From: Tamarix chinensis
Lineage: Eukaryota; Streptophyta; Magnoliopsida; Caryophyllales; Tamaricaceae
DNA: 64,000 nt
Direction: 5' to 3'
Assembly: GCA_030549775.1 (NCBI GenBank)
Contig: CM060173.1
Span: 3,618,501 to 3,682,500 of the forward strand
Below the pieces are notes generated by a model. The model was not told the origin of the DNA. It did not search any database and saw only the letters and a list, made by a program, of their open reading frames with translations. Positions 12,116 to 24,480 of the stretch are shown piece by piece (the first letter of the stretch is position 1; each line of letters begins with the position of its first letter). The position numbers were made by a program, and so were the translations under genes.

Positions 12116-12845
12116 GTTTTATGTTACTACTGACATGCCAAATGTAATAACAATATGTTTGTTTTATAAATTATATTTATATACCAATATTTATGTTTAA
12201 AATCATTTACTTATTATTTATTATTGATAAGTCAAATATTTTTAGATTTTTTCATTTTCTATCATTTTTTCAAAAGAAAATATTATTGATAATTTGTTGG
12301 TAATGAGTATTTTAATAGTAATAGAGCTTGAATAAATCATTTATTATCGTCGATTTTAAGGCTTAATGCAGACGACATATTGTCAGTAATAAGGGAAAAA
12401 ATCATTTATTATCATTGGTATTAAGGAAGAGTAATTGTCGGTATTAAGGGTTTCAATTTCAAATTATGTTTCAAATTTAAATTTCATATTGTCGGTATTA
12501 AGTTTTAATATCGACGATATATCATTGGTATTAAAGGGGTTATTTTTTTCGGTATTACTTAATTATTGGTATTCTGTCCAACTATGACAAAGAAATCATT
12601 GATGTTAATGCATAACACCAATGATAAAATTATTGTTGGTAATAAGCTTATTACTAACCCACTTGTACTGATGATTTAATACTGAAGAATTATCATCAAT
12701 AGTATTTATTAACGACAAATATGCTCTTTAAACCGATGATAGAAATCACCAGTATTTACCGTTATTAGTGTTGATAAATATTAGTAAAATTTATAAAATA
12801 TCAATATTATTATTATTAGTTAAAGGGATAAGCATATTATAATTA

Positions 12846-12852
12846 TTGATGA

Positions 12853-12888
<36 letters not shown>
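12846..12888. repeat. (ATT)n microsatellite
   Basis: About 14 ATT units followed by three ATTC units lie just before the A1 LTR. Copy 2 has one ATT unit fewer, one of the few length differences outside the variable first 3.3 kb. Confidence 0.9.
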
Positions 12889-12891
<3 letters not shown>

Positions 12892-13351
12892 TTCATTCAT
12901 TCTTTAATCAGAAAATGTAACACCCCAAATTTAATCTAATCCTAATTCTAGATAACCTAACCATATTCCCAAATAATTAATATTTTTAATCTTATCATAA
13001 TTCCTCAATCCTAAATTCAAACCTAATTCTAATCCTAACCATAAATTCCTTTTTTCTTTTTCTTTTTCCTTTTTCTTTCTCCTTATATTTTCCTTTCTTC
13101 TTATTCTTCTCCATTCCAATCTTCTTCTTTTTCCCCTTCTTGTGCATGATTTCCTCTCCTCCAACAAGAACCCTTCTACCAAGCTTGCAGCCTCCACCCT
13201 ACCTATCTTACATTCATCATCACTACCATCACCTCCCTTATCATCAAGGATATGTCATTGGAATTTGTTTTCCAACTCTTCCCCAATTCTACTCACCTCC
13301 ATGCCCACCTCTCTACTTGGCTCAACCTCGCACACCACCACCACTTCTCCT

Positions 13352-13360
13352 CTATATATA
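13352..13360 (+). promoter_or_regulatory. TATA box of LTR A1, copy 1
   Basis: CTATATATACC lies about 435 bp inside the LTR, after the pyrimidine-rich tract. The B LTRs have CTATAAATACC in the corresponding place. The copy 2 equivalent is at about 57319-57327. Confidence 0.45.
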
Positions 13361-14517
13361 CCCTCCACTCTCTTGTTACCTCATTTAATACTCGTCAACC
13401 TTTTCCCCTAGACTCTCTCTTCATCCCTCTAACTCCTATGTGCATCATTCTATCGTTGTCTACCTTTTTCATCCAGCGAAGCTCAGTATAACATACACAT
13501 CCCCACACAGCACAACCATTGATGTGTCAAAACCCCATGTAACTACACCCTACCAGTGTAAACAACCCATGTAGATCAACCCTTAACTACATCAACTTCT
13601 TATGCAAGACCATCCCCATTCACAACAACCATCACTTTACCTAACCTACCCTAGTTACATCAACTACCCATGCATACCTCATCCTAGCTACATCACTTCT
13701 CCACACCAACCACACCCTATTTGTACCACCCCTTGCCACAGCAAAAGTCCTAGTTGTGTCACCCCTTAATATAACACTACCCTTGGTTGTGCCATATTTC
13801 CACTCAGTTAGTTCAAGCAGTACCAAACATTTCCATACCTTTGTTTGCTTTAGTTTTGATCCTTTTTACCCTATTTTGCCTTAATTCTTCCTTTTTTGTT
13901 TTCTTACATTCTAACCCTATGCCATTCTTGGTTTATTAGGTGGTTTTTTAGTGATTTTGGAGGAGTCTTAGGGTTTATACGTACTTAGAATCCGGTTACA
14001 TTTTAGGTAGGGATATATGTTATAACTAAGGTTTTGTATGCAATGTGTACATTTGTATGAAAACTCATGTTTGGTATTATTACATGGATAATGCCATTAT
14101 GATAATATTTTTGTATGATATGTTGTGTTGTATGATGGAGAAATAAGAAAATATGAAAGCATGTGATTATGTACATTGTTGGCTTAGTTTGGTTTTGTAA
14201 GTTAAGCTAGTTGGCATGGATCACTATCTAAATTAAAATATGATGTTTAATTCTTATTTATATATGTGATTGAGTATTTTCATAAGGATATGTGGTGGAT
14301 ATTGAAAACAAACCATGATGGGGGCTCGTAGGGTTTTTGTGAGAATATGGGTGTTTTGGCTATCTTAAGTGTATTTTGGATCTTTATGGGTTAAACATGA
14401 AATATTTGGTAGTGTAATATTTTAATGGGTTAAAATTAAGATAAATATATTATGTGGAATATTTGGAGTAATTTTAAGTAGTCTGAGTCTAATAAAATTA
14501 GAAAATGACTATTAGAA

Positions 14518-14880
14518 ATAGTAACCCTAGAGGTCGGATCATAATCACATGTGTAAAACGATGGATTTAGATCTCAATTTTTGGATATGATTTTAATAAT
14601 TCTATTTTAGGAATGTGTACTTAATTTGGTGATCAAATGATTCTTATGAAAAAAAATTTTGACGAAATTGTATAATTAGGATTTTGTAGAGAACTACAAA
14701 TAGTAACCTTAGAGATATGGTTGTTATCGTATTTGTAATACATGAGAATTCGACCTTCATTTTTAGATATATTTTCAATAATAATATTTTAGGAATGTGT
14801 ACTAAATTTGATGTTAAATTAGTGTTATGGAATATATTATGCTTGTCTTGTGAAATTAGGATTTTTTATGGGGGAAAATA
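14518..14880 (+). repeat. Two-copy tandem repeat, about 182-bp period, in A1
   Basis: Two diverged units begin ATAGTAACC at 14518 and 14700. Each carries TTTTAGGAATGTGTACT and AATTAGGATTTT at matching offsets. They do not code for protein. Confidence 0.7.
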
Positions 14881-15030
14881 GCCTTTTTTTATTGGGTGAT
14901 GTCCCAATCATTATGTAGTTGTATCTTGTGTGTCTTGTGTATTTATGTTAAGTTTGGATTATGTATCGGGAATTTTTTATATTTATGTCTACATGTTAAC
15001 GTTGAGATAAACAACATTTAAGAAGGCATT

Positions 15031-15300
15031 AATCACTTAAAGTGAAAGATCACGCGAGTCAAGATTGAGGTGTTGAGTCTGTTCAACCAGATGATAATAG
15101 TGGCCATGAGAATTTTCTACTGGGAGATACGCCAGATCGTTCCATCAGTTTAAGAATAGTGGCTAGGAGCATGCTGTCTTCAGAGGTGTTGTGTTTGTTC
15201 CACTAAATAATAATAGTAGCTATGCACGTTTTATCCTAAGATGTACTTCAATCTATTCTACAAGATTAAAAATAGTGGAGTCATAAGATGAATGTGAATA
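15031..15300 (+). repeat. Hairpin-unit array in LTR A1, copy 1
   Basis: After the header AATCACTTAAAGTGAAAGAT come four units of about 55-60 bp, each with a TTCCAYC-like left arm and an AATAGTGG-like right arm. Units alternate between an ATAATAGTGG form and a TTTAAGAATAGTGG form. Related arrays occur in A2, B1 and B2. Confidence 0.75.
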
Positions 15301-15927
15301 AGAAATATATTGTAGCTATACCTAATAATGGAACCTTTATTCAGCCCTCCTCTTGCACTATATTATATTTAATCAATATGTATGTTTATTCTTCTTTTTG
15401 ACTTTATATATTTTGCGTAACCCTACTATGACTGTATTATTTTATTACTCAATATATAGTATATGGATCATCCTTCTCATAGGTGCTACTCATTCCTATG
15501 AGTAGATGTTTCAAATGATTTTGTACAGGTCGATGAAGATCCCTTGGATGACTTTGTTACTTATGATGCCTTTGCTTGGGGAGGAGTGGTCATATTGCCT
15601 TTGGGGTTGGACTTAGAGTTATGCTATCTGATTATTATTTTTGTCTAGATACCTTTTAGACACTTGGTTTCAATGGATCCCTTTTGATTGTATTTTATTA
15701 TATTATATTCAGAGTTAATCTCTGAACTCTTATCTAAGTTTATGAAAGTCTCTCTCACTTTCTATTTATCATATTTTAAGTTCTAATTGGTTTACCTTAT
15801 AATTGATATAAGGATGTTATGGAAATCTAAAATTATATCGATTATAGTAATAATACTTATTTATATCATTATTCCGCTTTTGTAAAAATGAAAAAAATAG
15901 TAGTAAATTTTAGGGTGTTATAGAAAA

Positions 15928-16264
15928 TATGTAGAAAATAATGACATACTTTTATATGAAAAACTCAGAAAACATGGTTTGGGTTGTTTTTTATTTTTAA
16001 AAAATCATACTTTTTAGCTTTTCAATCATAAAATTTATGTTATGAACATATTTTCTAATTTTTTTTAAAACTTAAAAAATAAAAAAAATAACATTATTTT
16101 TCCAAATTAAATACACCCTAAAGGTCTTATGTTTTCTTTTTTCCTTATTTTTTTTGTCACTTATAAATCTAGGTAGATGATTAAAAATAGTACAACTAAT
16201 ATTTTAATAATAATTTATAGATTTTTAGGAGCTAATAAAAATAGTATTAAAATTTCACTTACAT
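15928..16264. other. AT-rich repeat-like DNA, similar to 36.1-36.4 kb
   Basis: No gene is visible. ATATGTAGAAAATAAT near the start and AAAGGTCTTATGTTTTCTTT near 16122 also occur at about 36148 and 36370, so this is probably a dispersed repeat shared with that region. Confidence 0.5.
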
Positions 16265-16770
16265 CTACTATAGGAAATTGTGGTTACAGCGACTAACATT
16301 TTCTATCGCTAATGACCAAATTTTCGTTGCTAATACCAATGGTGACAACAATTATTATTCATTGTCGGTGGTTGTTATTGATCCTTTGCTAGAGGCTTTA
16401 TTGAAAAATCATTTTTTTATCATTATTAAACTAATGCAATAGCGATGATATATAATGTCAGCAGCTAATGTAATAGTGATGATGTTTGGTGTTGGTCGCT
16501 AATATAATAATGACAACATATAATGTTAGTCATCAAAAGGAATAAAGGTGAAGATAATACACTATCATAAATGATATTAGCAACCAAATTTTCCTATCAT
16601 AATTAAATAAATAAGTAATGTCACATACATCAATTGTGACCAACTTTTCTATCAATAATGATATTAATGGCCATATTTTTTTGTCCCATAAACCATTTGT
16701 GACGAAATCCATTCACTTGTGTTTATCATTAGAGACTATTTTTGTTGGTCGAAAATACCAAAATTATATT
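16265..16770. mobile_element. Degenerate CACTA-like fragment, copy 1
   Basis: The left part reads CTACTATAGGAAATTGTGG, close to a CACTA terminus. It is followed by many short variants of GCGACTAAC, GTTGGTCGCTAA and TTGTGACCAAC in both orientations, as in CACTA subterminal regions. No reading frame and no clear opposite end are visible. It may be a non-autonomous remnant. Confidence 0.4.
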
Positions 16771-17640
16771 ATCAAAAATAAAATCACCGATTAAACCTTC
16801 TCAAACCCTGTATATGGATACATATATACATACATATATATGCTTTTTCAATATCATTTCTTAAATCTGTATTTACATTCAACTTAATAGTCATTACTCA
16901 CAAAAACAATTTATACCAGACTATATATTTATTATTATTTTTATTAAAATACATTTGTAGTAAGTAAATAAGTGGGCCCTACAAAATTCCAGAACATGAC
17001 AAAATTTCATGATTAACATCATGCTCAAAATTAATCCTTTTAATCATTTAACATAATGCACTTGATTAGCTTATCAAAATGAAGTAAACAAACCTGAAAC
17101 AACAAAAGGATATAAAATAATTATTAGTTCAAGTATATTTGAAACAAAGACATTATACCAAGAAAAAGAAAGACATCATGTATGATAGTAGAAATAAGAG
17201 CATATAACTACTACTAAAGATAAAAAAACTTCCAAACTAAGCAACATCAAAGACTAGCATGATAAATGCATGCAAATTCCAAACTACTAATAATAACACT
17301 CTACAAATAAGGATGGTGTTAACAAATACATCACACTCCATTGTCACGTGAATAATTTATGGGCTTCTTAGCTAAGAGTAGTAATCTCTCAATCGTCAAC
17401 ATTCAACAATTAGGTAGTCATATATAATAAGCCATATGTCATTTAAGACAACTAAGAATATATTATCTTTGTTTTTTAATTATAAAAAAAACTAAGAATG
17501 CACACACTCTCTGATTTATCTCTCCATTTATCTCTTTATTCACAAGCCCATACAACCCCTCCATCCCCTAAGAAAAACGCTTGGTTAGTTAGTTGCTAAC
17601 CATATAAAATCACTTTCTACAAATTAAGCTATTATCCGTA
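16771..17640. other. AT-rich intergenic DNA, no gene seen
   Basis: I see no recognisable coding content. A G-box-like CACGTG is present near 17345 and a TATAAAATC near 17603, the latter about 35 bp before the 126-codon frame. Confidence 0.5.
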
Positions 17641-18021
17641 ATGTTTCTGACAACACCTACTTTCTTCTTAACCATAGAAAATATGTGGTTTATAATGATG
17701 TGGATGATCCTAATCATGATACTTGCACATAGAGATAGCTATAAAAAAACTATTGTATTGGTCAACTGTCGAGTAAGTAGAATATTATATGAAAGGGTAG
17801 CTCATTCCCCTAAATATCAAAACTATTCAACACAATTTGGTTCTCTAATTTATTATCTATTTAACTATTCAAATTTCATTATATTTATTGGGTGCCTGGG
17901 GGCTCCATATCACCTAATAACAAGAATCTTGAAAGAAAACTTTGCTACATCTCAATTTTTTGACTCTATTTCAAGCACCTTCCTAAGGTATTTGCTATTT
18001 GTTAACTACCAATATTCATAA
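17641..18021 (+). CDS. Hypothetical 126-residue reading frame, copy 1
   Basis: I do not recognise this frame. It opens with a hydrophobic stretch rich in M, I, L and W (residues 1-28), then a mixed middle with RVSRILYERVAH, then further hydrophobic patches (about residues 70-85 and 115-123). A TATAAAATC lies about 35 bp upstream. There is no homologous frame in the window except the duplicate at 61609-61989, which is identical because the whole region is duplicated and so gives no evidence of selection. In AT-rich DNA a frame of this length can arise by chance. It could be a membrane peptide remnant or simply noise. Confidence 0.15.
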   Translation: MFLTTPTFFLTIENMWFIMMWMILIMILAHRDSYKKTIVLVNCRVSRILYERVAHSPKYQNYSTQFGSLIYYLFNYSNFIIFIGCLGAPYHLITRILKENFATSQFFDSISSTFLRYLLFVNYQYS

Positions 18022-18661
18022 CATGAACAATGTTTTTATTTAACTATCGTATTTATGCATTTTGATTTCTTGTTGTTGGGATTTTGTAAGTTGATTATCT
18101 TAAACTATGTGGTTGATCAGGCCAAACTACACATTCTTAAATACGGCAAAGAGGAAGAATGTAACTCACAATAGTAAAACTCATTAGGATTTTGAGGGCG
18201 ATTGTAAAACCCTAAAATTTTGCTAAACCTAATATCCTATAACTAATACCTTAATCTAATTCTAATATTGAAAAAAAATTATTTTAGCCTTACCCAAATA
18301 TTTTAATCCCAAAATCTTAATCTAGTTCAAATCTTTGACCCGGATAAATTATATTTCATAACCCGACCTTAATTCTAATAGATTTATATCTTTAATCCTA
18401 CCTAATTTAGCTAATCAAAAATTAATCTAATACTAACCTTAATACTTTTTCCTTTTCTATCTCCTTTTCCTTTTCCTATCCGCAGCTATTCTTGTGTATG
18501 TGTTTTTTTCTTTTCCGCAACACACCATCATCACTCTCAACCATCACCTCCCGCCACTTTCGTTGAAAAATTTCCCCTGCCATTCTCATCACCATCGTTA
18601 TCCCTTGCCACTCCCTCGTGCTACTACTGTTCCCATCGTCACCTCCTACATCCCCTATTAT

Positions 18662-18682
18662 ACACACACACACACACACACA
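18662..18682. repeat. (CA)10 microsatellite in LTR A2
   Basis: This run of ten CA units has the same length in copy 2 (about 62631-62650). It also explains short Thr/His-rich frames on both strands here. Confidence 0.9.
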
Positions 18683-19908
18683 TACTACTCTCTTATCTCT
18701 CCCACCCTCATTTATTTGCATCATTTAATATCCTAAATTCTATCAAAATCTCCCTACCCGAGCCACCTCTCCATCTCTTCTTTTTCTCCTTCTTCTTCCT
18801 CAGCTGCTATTGCTCTATATCATGCGTCGAGCACCACCATCACCACCACTCACCACCACAACCACCAAAAACTGCCTAAATCTTGGTGGATCAACCATCT
18901 CAACCACCCCATCACTCCCTTCCATTATCGTCGTTTGTCGCTATCCACCGTCGCCATTTTCCCCTCTTATTTCCTTTTATCTAGTGCATTTTTGTGAGGC
19001 GTACGACCTCTTACACGGTTGTGCACCTCTATTTTTCTTTGTATCACGCCTGTTCATGCTAGCACGATTCACCCGTGCATACTCACATAGCTCATGCATT
19101 GTCTTAGCACGCTTGTAGGTCCCTGTTTATTATGACTTATGCATGCATTTTATGAGCACGGCTCTGCCTCTTCACACTGCATGTCCATGTAAGTTCCTAG
19201 ATCTCAATCTGGGGTTACACCTCCTAGTGCACACACTTGTAGCCCCTTATTTTTGGTCGTGCACCTCCTTTTTTCACTCCCAAACATGACTAAAATTTCA
19301 TTATAGCACCACCATGCCTTCCACCAAACTTCCACACAATTCAAGCTTCCTTTTGACCCTATTTATTTTCATTTTTACCCTTCTTTTCCTTAACTTTTCC
19401 CTTGATTATAATCTTCAATACTAATAGTGTATTATCTTATTTTAGTAAGTAATTTTCCGACGATCTTAGAGGAGTAGGTTTAGGATTTACATGTATCGAG
19501 ACATGTGTCTTTGTTGGTAAGGATACATTTTGTAGCTAGGACTTTCTGTGTATATGTATATGTATGTGCTTTTATGTTAGACATGTTATATGAATGATTC
19601 TATTCTATGATATGATATTTTGATAGTAACAAAATTTGGAAGTATATATTTAGGGAATAATTTTGGATATGGTATCTATGTAGAAAATTGAGGATTTATG
19701 TTCCGAATGGATATTGGAGATTTATATGAAATGGTATTGAGATTTATAAAGTCTTGGGAGACTATAAACATTTTAACGATGTAAGTGTATGATGATCATT
19801 TGAGAGCAATTATGTGGTTATGATTATGTTATTCAAATATATGTCTTGTATATCTATATGAGTCCTATATGATAATATGAAATTCACAATCAACTCTAAT
19901 AATATAGT

Positions 19909-20065
19909 AATTATTTAAAGTGAAAGATCACATGAGTCGGGCTGAGGTGTTTATATGGGTCCATTTCACCGGATAATAATAGTGGCTTAGGTGTGTTATC
20001 CCTAAGAGGTGCTTTAATCCGTTCCACTAGAGTAAGAATAGTGGGGGCCCTATACTCAACGTGAA
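19909..20065 (+). repeat. Hairpin-unit array in LTR A2, left part
   Basis: The header TTATTTAAAGTGAAAGATCA is followed by one ATAATAGTGG unit and one TAAGAATAGTGG unit, then a terminal GTGGGGG unit with ACTCAACGTGAAT. It ends shortly before the B1 insertion. Confidence 0.75.
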
Positions 20066-21216
20066 TAAATATACAATTAAGAGATAAAGTATTAATGAAA
20101 AAGAAAATAATCATTTAAAATGAAAGACTAATGAAATACCTCAAAACCTAATTTTAAGAATTATAGCTAATTAAGGATTTATTTAAAAATAATTAAATTT
20201 TTTTATTAACATAAAAGAAAATTAATTAGGGCTATTCAAGAAGAAAATAATAACTATTTTTATTAGAAAAATTTTGGTATTTTAGTTGATTAAGGATTTT
20301 ATTTTAGAAATTAATTAAATAAATTATTTTGTTTAAAATAAGAAGGAGAAAGTAGGTCTAAATTAATAAGAATGTTATAAATAATTTAATTGGAGAAAAT
20401 TAGAGTGATTTGATAATTAAAATGGAAATTATGAAAAATCTTTCAAAAATCCTAATTTAGAATAAAAAGGGTATTTAATATTATTATTTTTAAGTATCCC
20501 AAATATCCAAGTTAATTTAAATACCAAACCTACCTATTTTTCTCTTTTCTTTTTTCCTTTTTCCTTTCTTCCTTCCTTTTTCTTTCCTTTTTTTCTTTCT
20601 TTTCTGCCTTTTTCCTTTCTTTCCCCGACTGGGCTTACCTTCTCATAGCCCATTTATTTTCCTTCTTTTCTTTTCGGGTTCCCAGTGTCTCGTCGCCCTC
20701 CTTCCTTTCTCTTCACCTGTCTATGACCCATTCTTCCCTTCCCTTTCTTTTCTTCTTCCTTCGACAGCCCAAGGTGCCGCGCCTTACTCCTTTTTCCCCC
20801 TAAACTCCGCGTTTCATTTAAAATTTCCCCCCTCACTGCGCTGACCGGCCCGGTTCCTTCCTTTTTCTTTCTTTTATTTCTTCCCCGAACCGCCGGTCCA
20901 GCCCCTCCTTTCCTCCTGCTTCTTCTTTCTTTTCCCCACTATTCGCACCTGCCATTTCCATCGACCTGTAACTTCGAGAATCACGCCTCCGATCTCACCC
21001 TTTTGACCGGCCGTTTCTCCCTTCTTTTCCCCATTGTTTCGCCGGTCATGCTGACCCAAACCACTTTCTCTCTCTTCTCGCGCAGTTCCTCCTTTTCCTG
21101 CTCATTCCCTTGCCACGAATTTAACTTCCACCGGCTGACCATCGCCATCAATGACTAAAATCCTAACTGCATTACCCTTTTACCGACCCACATAACTCTA
21201 CCCTCTCCTCTAAACT

Positions 21217-21225
21217 CTATAAATA
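21217..21225 (+). promoter_or_regulatory. TATA box of LTR B1
   Basis: CTATAAATACCTC matches CTATAAATACCCTC at the equivalent place in B2 (28421-28429). In both it is followed about 25 bp on by a GAGCT(C)TTGAT motif, where transcription would be expected to begin. Confidence 0.6.
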
Positions 21226-21904
21226 CCTCTATAATTAGCCCTGTTCGAGCTTTTGATTTCAACCTAGAAAAATTTTACTCCTTGCGCCGCCGCCCCTTCA
21301 GACACCATTGCTACCGCCTCCGACCAACACCGTTTCCCTCTCTATCCACCCAAATAATCCTTGCACCACTCTCTAACTAACTGAACTATCCATATCCCTT
21401 GATTTTCCCTACACAAGCCGCCTCAGTTGTGCAAAGTTCCCTCCCCAATCAACCCTTTCTTCCATCTCTACCACCCTTCGCGCCGTCGTTCGCCACCACT
21501 ACCGCTACTGCCACTACCTCATTCACCTCCTAATCTATTCTGCAGACCCTCCTCTATCTCCCCCTACCTTTCTTTTCCTCTTTCTCCCTCTCCTCCTCCT
21601 CTTCTCTTCTTCTTCCTCATTCGGCCACCACTACCGCCACCGTGCGCTGCCACCTTCATTCTGCTCCTCTCCTTCTAGACAACCATAACCACCCTTACTT
21701 CCACCCTTTTTCTTCTTCTCTTTTTCCTAGCCCTCAAATTTTCCCCTTTTATTCTCTTTTTTCGGCCACCGTCGCCACCACTATGCACCACTGCCGGTGC
21801 CGCCTGTCACCACCAGTCTAAGGTTGAACCCTAAACCCTCTCAACCCTTTTTTCCTATTTAATTACGTTTATTTTATTTTATTTCAATTTTAGCCTATTA
21901 TTTG

Positions 21905-21906
21905 AA

Positions 21907-21938
<32 letters not shown>

Positions 21939-22109
21939 GGCTCAACATTAATAGTATTATTATTTTTATTAAGGCAAACCCTATTTGGCTTAGTAGATTA
22001 TTAATATAGTATTATTATTATTATTATTAGTATTATTATGAGTTTTTATTTTATTTATTAATGTTGTTGTTATTATTATTGTTGTTGTTGTTGTTGTTAC
22101 TATTTTGAA

Positions 22110-22151
<42 letters not shown>

Positions 22152-22191
22152 TCATTATCATTATTACAACAATTTTACTATTAAGTGTTGC

Positions 22192-22279
<88 letters not shown>

Positions 22280-22399
22280 ATTGTTATTATCGTTATGCGA
22301 TTATTATTATTGTTGTTGTTGTTGTTGTTACTAATAGTATTCTTACTATTTCGAAGTAGGGTCGAAAATCCTACTTTATGTTACTCTCGGTTTAGGTTA

Positions 22400-22447
<48 letters not shown>

Positions 22448-22833
22448 CATTATTATTTTGTAATTTTGATTGTTATTTCATTACTATTATTATTACTATT
22501 TTTATCAATAATGTCCTAATGGTATTATTAACATTATTTTGGTGAGGGGTTGAATCCCTTATCTCACCATCCGTTTTGAATTATATTAATAATATTATTA
22601 GTATTTTTATTATTATTATTACCGTTATGATTATTATTATTTTTACAATATTATTATGGTTTTTATCATCATTATTATTATTACTATTTCATTATTATTA
22701 TTATTACTAAATTTTGTTATTAATTCTACTAATGTTATTATTAGTATTATTTTGGTGAAGGGTTGAAACCCTTATTCCACCTTTTATTTCAAATCATATT
22801 ATTATTATTATTATTATTATTATTAGTATTATC

Positions 22834-22901
<68 letters not shown>

Positions 22902-23045
22902 CATTATTATTATTTTAGTATCACTATTATTATTATTAGGGTAAAGTTTTCAAATCCTATATTATCAACTTTTACAATATTATTAATATTTCTTATATTT
23001 CTAGCCAAAATTAATAATTGGCTAATGATGATGATGATGATGATG

Positions 23046-23079
<34 letters not shown>

Positions 23080-23080
23080 G
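21905..23080. repeat. ATT/TTG trinucleotide-rich block in LTR B1
   Basis: Long (ATT)n runs (about 22105-22150, 22190-22246, 22398-22447, 22797-22920 and 23048-23080) alternate with (TTG)n runs (about 22080-22098, 22246-22278 and 22310-22328) and unique spacers. Some spacers repeat, such as GGGTTGAA.CCCTTAT at about 22548 and 22760. B2 has a shorter counterpart at 29118-29680. Confidence 0.9.
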
Positions 23081-23480
23081 TTTATCAAAAATCTAGTCTT
23101 AAAATAAGTTAGAAAAAAATAGTATTTTTGGTATGAGGGAATCTAATTCTAGTTTTTTCCCTCATATAGGTGAGACCAGTCAAAGCCCTAAGGAGGCGTA
23201 GGACAGTGCTCCAAGACCAGTGCCATTTTAGGTAAGGGTATTACTAAGGCCTTATGTGTGATGATGTGCATTATATGCTTTGTATGTTATGCATCCAATG
23301 TTTATCATTATACTGATTTCATGTGTGGTATGGTGTGGAGTTGAAGTGTGTTCATGTGTTGTTATATGGCATGTGTATCATGCATATGTGTTGAAATTTT
23401 ATGGTATGTGATAATTGGCTTGTGACCCTTTAGACATGCATGTGAGGATGTATAAAAGTGGTATTGTGTGGGAAAAAGTT

Positions 23481-23514
<34 letters not shown>

Positions 23515-23639
23515 AAGTTAACCAAAGGAGAGTAAGTTAACCAAAAAGAAATGAGTTAACTAAGGGATACGAGTTGACATAAAAATGTTAATGACCCATT
23601 AGTGGAAGAAGAACAGGGGGTGAAAGTAAAATGAAGAAA

Positions 23640-23945
23640 TGGGAGAGTCTATGGTTTTTCATGAGAGAATTTAGGGTTTTGTATGGTAGCTTTTATGGTG
23701 TTGTGTGGGAGAATCTAAAGTAGGGTTTGGTATGGATGGATTTAGGGTTTTGCATGGCAGATTCTATGACGTTGCATGGAAGAATCTAATATAGGATTTT
23801 GTATGGACTGAATTTAAAGTTTGGTGTAAATGAATCTAGGGTTTTGTATGGAGGAATCTAGGGTTTTGTATGGTGGAATCTAGGGTTTTGCATGGATGGA
23901 TCTAGGGTTTGCATGGTTGAATCTAGGGTTTCACGTGAGAGTTTT
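23640..23945 (+). repeat. Minisatellite of about 27 bp in LTR B1
   Basis: About ten imperfect units of the form GAATCTAGGGTTTTGTATGG are arranged head to tail. B2 carries related but different units (GGGAGAATCTAATTTATGAT) in a longer array. Confidence 0.8.
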
Positions 23946-24480
23946 AAGGTTTACATGAAAAGTTTGAAAGGTTGCATAGGATGTGTAAAGTCTACATGGG
24001 AGTGAAATTTATGTATGGATCGTTGATTTGGGGTATAAGGAAAGTAATGTAAGTATTGGTTGGGTGTTTGAACAGTTTGGATGAAAAATAGTACGTGGAG
24101 TAATATAAGGGTACGTAGGAGACTGAGTTAGGAGACTGAGCACGTGTACTTGGTGATCAAAGTGTAATGATGATGGTGGAATCTATGGGTTGTGTGAAGT
24201 GGTGTAGGATGGACCCCATAGGTCTAAATTAGGGTTTTGGGATAAAACCCTAGAGTAAGGGGATAAGTGGACTTGAAGGTGTATAGTAGTGGGCCTTGAG
24301 CCACATACATTGGAGATGGACTTCTAGTGTGAGTTAGAGTGTAGAGGAAAGGTTGTTTGGGCAAGTTAGGAGGTGCATGGTTATCATGATATGGTACGGG
24401 TCATTTAGAAGATAAGCACAGAGGGAGTGATTCAATCATGTCTAGGGTAAAGTTTTCTGAATAAGATATCGTAATACATT

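Larger units (their letters stand above)
4655..12770 (+). mobile_element. CACTA (En/Spm-like) DNA transposon, degenerate, copy 1
   Basis: The left end reads CACTATAAGAAAAAGGGCTA, close to the classic plant CACTA terminus. Both ends carry dispersed subterminal repeats (variants of GTCGGTATTAAG, ACCAACGATTT and CGACGATATAT) at about 4660-5460 and 12300-12760. Inside, in order, are a TNP2-like transposase pseudogene and a second En/Spm-type gene remnant, both on the plus strand. The right end is placed at TTATTAGTG (12770), which keeps only the CACTA core, and I see no matching 3-bp target duplication. The left boundary is therefore firm and the right one provisional. Full length is about 8.1 kb, normal for an autonomous family. 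Confidence 0.85.
14007..15528 (+). other. Possible leader intron in LTR A1
   Basis: The donor context ATTTTAG/GTAGGG at 14006-14007 and acceptor TTTTGTACAG at 15528 recur at matching places in B1 and B2. The intron would be 1522 nt and would remove the hairpin array. This is inference from splice-site context only. Confidence 0.3.
12916..15922 (+). mobile_element. Solo LTR A1, 3.0 kb, copy 1
   Basis: It starts TGTAACACCCCAAATTT and ends TTTTAGGGTGTTATA, with terminal bases nearly inverted to each other, and is flanked by the 5-bp duplication GAAAA (12911-12915 and 15923-15927). No internal protein-coding region is present, so it is a single LTR left by recombination. The layout resembles the A2, B1 and B2 LTRs: pyrimidine-rich tract (13030-13140), TATA box, possible donor site, tandem units, hairpin array, possible acceptor. 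Such long TGTAACACCCC LTRs are common in plant Ty3/Gypsy elements, but no pol is here to prove the family. Confidence 0.88.
1..20032 (+). repeat. Large direct duplication, copy 1
   Basis: This stretch recurs in the same orientation at 44313-64000. The offset is about 44312 before base 1230 and about 43970 after it, because a 339-bp MITE sits only in this copy. From about 3.3 kb onward I see only a few substitutions (for example near 12118 and 19867) plus homopolymer and microsatellite length changes. The match still runs at the last base of the window and starts at base 1 inside a Copia tail, so neither true edge of the duplicated unit is visible. It could be a real tandem duplication of about 44 kb or an assembly that placed two haplotypes end to end. 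Confidence 0.97.

Noticed and set aside
13140..13491. Overlapping Pro/Ser/His-rich frames in LTR A1
   Set aside because: Several overlapping frames in C/T-rich LTR leader DNA, none with domain content.
18810..19118. 102-codon frame within LTR A2 (repeated at 62778-63086)
   Set aside because: Thr/Pro/Ser-rich start from C/A-rich repeats followed by unrelated sequence; it lies in the LTR leader and has no recognisable domain.
22105..22519. Reading frames giving long Leu, Tyr or Cys runs
   Set aside because: They are translations of (ATT)n and (TTG)n microsatellite and have no protein character.
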